NCBI GenBank assembly: GCA_963693285.1
Contig: OY848918.1
Span: forward strand, 19,355,484 to 19,419,483
Source of the DNA: Xestospongia muta
Taxonomy: Eukaryota; Porifera; Demospongiae; Haplosclerida; Petrosiidae
DNA length: 64,000 bases
Direction: 5' to 3'
Part shown: positions 59,301 through 64,000 of the stretch, piece after piece
How the letters are laid out: the number at the start of each line of letters is the position of its first letter
How positions within the stretch are numbered: position 1 is the stretch's first letter
The notes under the pieces: generated by a model
What the model was told of the DNA's origin: nothing
Databases searched by the model: none
What the model saw: the letters and a program-made list of their open reading frames with translations, nothing else
Program-made: the position numbers and the translations under genes

Positions 59301-60719
59301 AGTCTTCCAAACCTCGTGGATCATTACTTTTAGTTGATACAATGCTATGGATGGAGATCTATTGGACTGGTGATCCAGCTGAATGCTTCACCCTACATTC
59401 TCTAGTTACTGCTGCCATTGACTCCTGTGCAGAACCTTTAGCTTATCATCCTTCTGCTCTTAAATGTAATCCTGGCACTCTCTGTAACCTTAAACACTTT
59501 GTTCAGCAAGATATGCCTCCTGTTCATGTAGCACTTGTTACTGTTAACAAAAGAAAGGAAATCAAAGTGTCTTGTACTATACAAGACTTGCCACCAGTGG
59601 AGTTGAGTAAAATGTTTCAGCCATGGATGGAAGAATGTTCAACATCAGTACTGCCATCTTTACCTGCTAAAATTGAAGGTATATGCTTTTCTTTTATATA
59701 TTACTATTAAATGTGATCTGAGAGAGCTAAATGTTGTAATGATGTCAATTATTCTTAATTAACATCACATTTATTCAATAGTCATATAACATGTTGTATA
59801 TATAAATGACATTTTGATGTCTAAGCATAACATCTGTATAACAGAGAATCAAAGATTGCTCCATGTTCCACATTTGTCTAAGGGAAATTGATAGTATTAA
59901 TATTGATTAATATAAGAGGTGTGGCAAACAAGGCAATTGATCTGATGTCTACATTATTCCTGATCTACTATTGCTAAGAGATCATGATTTTCTGTGAATT
60001 GTCTCTACACATTAGTACAATAAGAACACAATAACTGGATATTCCTTGTATCTATATGGTATCTACTCTGTCAGTGTGCACCTGACATATGTAGTATTAA
60101 GCATTTGAACACATCATGCAATTAATATAACCATGAAGTTGGTGACTTCATATGATGTTTTCAGTATTATTAATTATATCAATTACCATAATAATGCTTC
60201 TTTACAAAATGTTCTAATTTAGAGCATATTCATTTCATTACATTGATTGCATTTTTTTTTACTTCACAGAAAACAAACCAGAAAAACATATCCTACTTAG
60301 GTTTCTTTCTTCTGTTACTGCAAAATGGCAAGAGATAGGAGATCTACTTGGAGTTGACCCTAATACTATTGACGGGTTGTGTCATTCTAATTACTCTGAC
60401 CAAGTGAAGATGTCCAAGATGTTACAGAGCTGGTTGGATAATGAACCTACTCCAGTGACATGGGGTAATGTTATTAGTATTCTAGATGGTCCTCTTCAGA
60501 AGAAATCAATTGCTATTGAAATCACCCAATTCCTTATCAAAGAATCAGGTATGTAATTAAACTATTACTACAATAATAATTATACATGCTAGTACATGTA
60601 CATGTAATTTTACATGAAAATAACTATTTTTTGTAGTACTGTCATTGCACTTTACTTTTCAAAGTTATAATTGGTAATATTATTATATTATAGATGATCC
60701 TGCTAGCAGTACTTCATAA
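44301..60719 (+). CDS. ankyrin-Roc-COR-Death domain protein (ROCO family), intact
   Basis: Twelve exons: 44301-44318, 44504-44602, 45743-45841, 49915-50013, 53360-53458, 56502-56600, 56875-56973, 57176-57248, 57305-59136, 59186-59678, 60270-60548, 60694-60719; 3,315 nt, 1,104 residues, no break. Exons 2-7 are each exactly 99 nt, phase 0, one 33-residue ankyrin repeat (TPLHWAAYFGYFDVADVLIK type); exon 8 holds a partial repeat. A GTPase follows with P-loop GPPAVGKTS (about residue 253), switch II DSGGQPQF (about 477) and IIGTYEDK (about 565), with a large insert between P-loop and switch II. COR-like sequence (VPIRWYVLES, HLVFTNPQYFLDALSNII, GLFPAAVVALL) and a C-terminal Death domain (about 1003-1095; W of AKWQEIGDLLG) complete it. 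The layout resembles DAPK1 without its kinase. Likely a signalling scaffold and GTPase; the pathway is unknown. Confidence 0.85.
44757..44880. mobile_element. foldback/MITE-like insertion
   Basis: Inverted arms of about 40 nt (TCTAGTCTTGTCCCTAGATC... and ...GGGGACGAGACTAGGGA), with GGGATGGTCTA present as a direct repeat at both outer edges (44757 and 44870). It lies in the second intron of the ankyrin-ROCO gene and has no ORF. A non-autonomous element is the best reading. Confidence 0.65.
46540..47760. repeat. intronic segmental duplication, copy 1
   Basis: Starts near AAGACTCACTGATCAACAA and ends near CTTGATAAGCACTATTTTAC. Copy 2 at 51850-53105 follows the same order with small indels. Both lie in introns of the ankyrin-ROCO gene, one upstream of the exon at 49915 and one upstream of the exon at 53360. 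Confidence 0.85.
49124..49238 (-). other. possible antisense exon inside the ankyrin-ROCO intron
   Basis: Minus strand, bounded by CTTGCAG and GTAAGT, open: IQIARKKAELFTCLGSLTKP, then HSIICDTAYNVNISG. I do not recognise it. A second open stretch on the same strand (about 49610-49790; TKKEVVVNVNDYFQKLNRHQ, then WTQGYLKQTADTTSVYVPAS) lies upstream. They may be two exons of a nested gene or of a decayed transposon gene. Confidence 0.35.
51523..51615. repeat. inverted copy of a short dispersed element
   Basis: GGGTTTTTTTGAGGGG...TTCGTGGTAAAAATTTTGTGG is the reverse of the segments at 46640-46735 and 51945-52030 (CCACGAAAACCATG...CCCCGAAAAAAC). All three carry a run of C or G and lie in introns of the same gene. 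Confidence 0.65.
51850..53105. repeat. intronic segmental duplication, copy 2
   Basis: Direct copy of 46540-47760, diverged by substitutions and small indels (for example an additional TGTATATAATTATG segment near 52410). Confidence 0.85.
53480..56352 (+). mobile_element. piggyBac transposon, copy 2, precise TTAA insertion
   Basis: The ends CCCTTTTTAACGA (left) and TCGTTAAAAAAGGG (right) are inverted, with TTAA immediately outside on both sides (53476-53479 and 56353-56356). Length is 2,873 bp. It sits in an intron of the ankyrin-ROCO gene between the exons at 53360 and 56502, in the same orientation. A CpG-rich palindrome TGACGCGATATCGCGTCA (53494-53511) lies just inside the left end. Same family as copy 1 at 3064-9932. 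Confidence 0.92.
53801..55951 (+). pseudogene. piggyBac transposase, copy 2, broken
   Basis: An acidic N-terminal exon (53801 to about 54050; LELIWDEEDDEG, FPGSDEEFGIDEDDDE) is followed by the core: ETNRYARTCM with a stop at about 54653, SPSLYDYWKKDPYYPYG-like sequence, CSIDEAMIAFKGRSSIKQ (first Asp), HIYCDNFFTS (second Asp), a frame change near 55400, then MGGVDKNDQLRQYYSI (third Asp), a stop at 55776, and a Cys-rich finger (RCHYCYTY, WYCKDCSIHLCH) to 55951. All catalytic Asp contexts survive, but at least three lesions break the frame. It would have catalysed TTAA cut and paste. Confidence 0.88.
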
Positions 60720-63470
60720 TAGCTACTACAACTACATATACAAAGGTATGATTAGAAACTTTAGTATGTAAACAAACAAAATATTTTAATTCATAATAGA
60801 AAATGGAAAGTTTCACTTGAAATAAATATGAAATGATAATGTAATTATCAATACAGTACATTGTGCATCATCTTTTCATTTATACAAATTTATAATTAAT
60901 TATTATTTTAATATATCATGATGCTTTTTTGACATCAAGCACCATTTAGACTATTAAATAATTAACAAATATTTTTTTGGTTTTCTTTTTGTAGGTACAC
61001 ATGAACAGATTTATTTTTCTATTGTTTTTTTCACTTTAATAACATTAATAATAAATTGAGAATGTTTTTTGGACATTTTAATAATTTCAAAATTAATTTT
61101 GTAATTGTTATTAATTGGATTTAATCAAATATATGTTAACAACAATAATTTTTTAATTTGATTGGAAGGTCTTAATTAAGTCTTAATTAAGTTAAAAGTA
61201 TACACTCCCAGTTCAAGCTGTGGACAGAGTGTATTGTATGACTATAGCTTACGTGGAAAATTATTTTTTCTGTGGGATAAAACAGCTTGAAACTTTTTGA
61301 AAATGTCAGGTATCTTGCTATATTTCTGGTGCTTCCAATCTAAGGAAAGATTTCTTTCGATATGAAAGTCATGAGAAGAGCAAAATTAATTTTCTAATAC
61401 ATAGAAACACTTGAAAACACCAAATTCTATTTGCATTTACTAAAGGAAGTTTAATGTTTCTATTGAATGTTATAACTATTTACAAATACAACCAATCAAC
61501 AATATCAAAAAATCACTAGAAAAAGAAAGACATGTTCTCAAAAACTTAAAGTAAATGTTAATAAATCATAAATATAATTTCATCATATAAACAACTTAAA
61601 ACAATAAATCAGTACTTTGAATGACACAACACTTAAAGGGTAATATAATATACCATGTAACACAACTATTTAAATGTTTTGATTAATGATTTATAAAATA
61701 AATTATTTAATAATTACTTACATTGCAATTATTACTGAATAGAATATTCAGGATACTAGCTGGCATCAATCTATCATTTCTTTATGTTGAGGTAGCTTTA
61801 GCATGACATGGAGTTATTTCTGTAGAAGCTTTAGCCAGTATGATATTGTCAGTTTGATTTTTACTAGTAGTAACTTTAGCACTAGCATTAACACTGTTGT
61901 CTTTTGTTTCTTAAGAAACGCTAGCATTATGAAGAAAACTAACTGTCTTGGACCAAAAGCAGCTTCTGAACGACACTGTAGGTTAATCAACTGTTAACTG
62001 CTATTCTTGGAGATGTTTGAGGAAATACGACACAGTGACATGCTATCAGGATCATCATTATAGTCATTATCATTGAGTTGATTGAAATAGCTAGGACTGT
62101 GTACTATGTGGTGATGCTTGTAGAATGAATAAGCCATCTTCTAACTTTTCTAGTTAGAGAGAAAAATAAACTTGTATATAGTATCCCTCGCTCTTTAGCT
62201 ACCTTATCAAATGATCACTGCTATACAGAAAGATGAGATGCTTTGGTTACCTTTCGTAAACCCTCTCAGAGATTAAGGCAGTCTAAGACTGCAAATTTCA
62301 AACTTTATGGACATTTTTTAAAACACTCTCATTTGCTCAGGAATCTGGTTTAATGTATCAGAACTTTAGAAGCATAATGAGGATGATAACTCTTATGTCA
62401 ATTTGTCTGACTCAGCTATAGTGATAATCCCATTACAGTGACTGATCTCTGCAGCAAGAAAGAATGTTCTTGTCTCTCAATCATCTCAGACAATTTAATG
62501 GAAATTGTTGATAGTTTGGAAACAGAAAATTATGTAACAAAAAATGAGCCTGAAATATATGATGTTAATAGTTTATGTAATTGCTGGTAAATAGATTTTA
62601 AAAATTACATGAATAATTACTTATTAATAGAATCATTTCTTTCTAATCTTTGTAATTGTGGTGTATTTTATTATTTGAAATAATAGAAATTACAAATTTC
62701 CAAAACAGAAACACACAGAGAAATCTATCATATATGTTACCTTTATGTTTCTTTGAAAACAACATAGTGGAAACGTATTGAATTTTCCAGTGCAAGCTAT
62801 TGTTATGGTTTTCATCAAACCTCTAAAATTGTCCTGGAGCCTGTTATGTTCACTGTCAAAGCTTCCTAAAAGCGTTTTCTTTAGTTTTAGTTTTCTCTAA
62901 CTCATTATTGACTTATACAATGGCATCTATACAACATAAATAATGTTTTACTATTGAAAAATACTGCTGTATAATTATAAAGAAGTATTTACCTATAACT
63001 TCATATACAGAAAGCTGGACAGAAGTTCAACAGACTTTTTATTATATGAATTCAGTATCCATTAATGTGGTAGGATTGCAGATGGTATAAATCAGGAGAA
63101 GATAATGCTAAACGATCAGTATCATTTAAAAGAAAGCTAAAATTTATTTTCTATTTTAGAATAAAGTTTTATATTAATAGGAAATGAAACATTGAGTTAT
63201 GATCATTCAAAAAAAAAATTGTTTTATCAACTAATTTGTAAATATAATTATGTGTAGCCATGATAACCAATGATTTAGCATTATTGTCACTATGCTTCGA
63301 TCATCATATTAGGGTGCATTTACTGGGGATGACCCAAACTTATTAAATAGTGGTCTCTCAGATAGTACAGCTAAGCTGACATCAGCAGTTATGTTAGTTG
63401 AGTTTTGTAGTCATTTAATTATCTGAATCAGATCATTCCCTGAATTAATTGAAAAAAAGAAAGCATTGAC
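60720..63470. other. 3' flank of the ankyrin-ROCO gene, no supported gene
   Basis: Very AT-rich. Short ORFs (for example 61803-61997) have no splice or homology support. I see no RNA gene or transposon here. Confidence 0.45.
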
Positions 63471-63476
63471 ATACAT

Positions 63477-63714
63477 GTACAAACTATTTAATGATTAGGA
63501 ATAGGTGGTGGACTAGTAGTGCACAAACTATTTAATGATTAGGAATAGGTGGTGGACTATTAGTGTACAAACTATTTAATGATTAGGAATAGGTGGTGGA
63601 CTATTAGTGTACAAACTATTCAATGATTAGGAATAGGTGGTGGACTATTAGTGTACAAACTATTCAATGATTAGGAATAGGTGGTGGACTATTAATGTAC
63701 TAACTATTTAATGA
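63477..63714. repeat. 44-bp tandem repeat, about 5.4 copies
   Basis: Unit GTACAAACTATTTAATGATT followed by AGGAATAGGTGGTGGACTAT and TAGT. Full copies start at 63477, 63521, 63565, 63609 and 63653, and a partial one at 63697. Copies differ at one to three positions. Confidence 0.95.
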
Positions 63715-63729
63715 TAGCTAATAGTAGTT

Positions 63730-63957
63730 ATGGAACAAGAATTAACTCTTCAATTAATTGATGGTATCATTATATATCATTATGAACAATTAATAAAAGG
63801 TATTGATTTTGAAATCAACAAAGAATTATTAAAACATGCACTCATCAACAAAATCCAATTATTAAAACATATTGGTGGTGAAGATGATGAAATAAGTGAA
63901 CTAATGTACTTTGTTGAAGTTCTTGATTCATTTGGGCTTGAATCCAGCTTTAGTTAA
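63730..63957 (+). CDS. hypothetical 75-residue ORF
   Basis: It begins MEQELTLQLIDGIIIYHYEQ and is followed by a helix-like, Leu/Lys-rich stretch (INKELLKHALINKIQLLKHI) and an acidic end. It is open for 75 codons and starts 16 bp after the tandem repeat. It could be a short gene or the first exon of one that continues beyond the window. No family recognised. Confidence 0.25.
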   Translation: MEQELTLQLIDGIIIYHYEQLIKGIDFEINKELLKHALINKIQLLKHIGGEDDEISELMYFVEVLDSFGLESSFS

Positions 63958-64000
63958 TGGTATTCTTTTCCTCTTTGATTTTGGAAGCTTTTTCTCATAA

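Noticed and set aside
61803..61997. 64-codon ORF after the ankyrin-ROCO gene
   Set aside because: No recognisable domain, splice sites or promoter; expected by chance in this length.

Overview
The window looks like nuclear DNA of an early-branching animal, most likely a demosponge of the Amphimedon type. The support is AT-rich sequence, many small introns (about 40-300 bp) with GT-AG borders, an XRN2 orthologue, an ankyrin-ROCO-Death gene, a U2-type snRNA and several eukaryotic DNA transposons. Species assignment is inference. There are no operons, CRISPR arrays or bacterial signals.

Layout. 1-2,024 (minus): 3' part of an unrecognised membrane protein gene that runs off the left edge. 3,064-9,932: an old piggyBac copy, itself split by a two-gene THAP-DDE/YqaJ transposon (3,156-7,087, AT target duplication). 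10,819-18,739 (minus): XRN2, 26 coding exons, with two defects (a homopolymer frameshift and an AT-AG intron) worth checking. 19,440-34,900: a cluster of segmentally duplicated genes for one small protein family (two intact, one truncated, one frameshifted, plus two related relic segments), all built around the same TATA promoter. Inside it lie a decayed C2H2 zinc-finger array, a kinase relic, a U2-like snRNA gene with an altered branch-site recognition loop, and a 5'-nucleotidase relic. 35,750-43,880: relics of two further piggyBac copies and a MULE transposase, in otherwise gene-poor DNA. 44,301-60,719 (plus): an intact 1,104-residue ankyrin-Roc-COR-Death gene with one ankyrin repeat per 99-nt exon. 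Its introns hold duplicated segments, a precise TTAA piggyBac insertion (53,480-56,352), a foldback element and possible antisense exons. 60,720-64,000: non-coding, ending in a 44-bp tandem repeat and a 75-codon ORF.

Functionally, XRN2 is the nuclear 5'-3' exonuclease of transcription termination and RNA turnover, U2 serves the spliceosome, and the ankyrin-ROCO-Death protein is of the DAPK-like signalling type. These loci are not obviously linked in function. The most unusual item is the U2-like gene: its stems are conserved or compensated, but the GUAGUA branch-site pairing stretch is replaced by a run of A. Coordinates of exons were read by eye and may be off by one or two bases in places.
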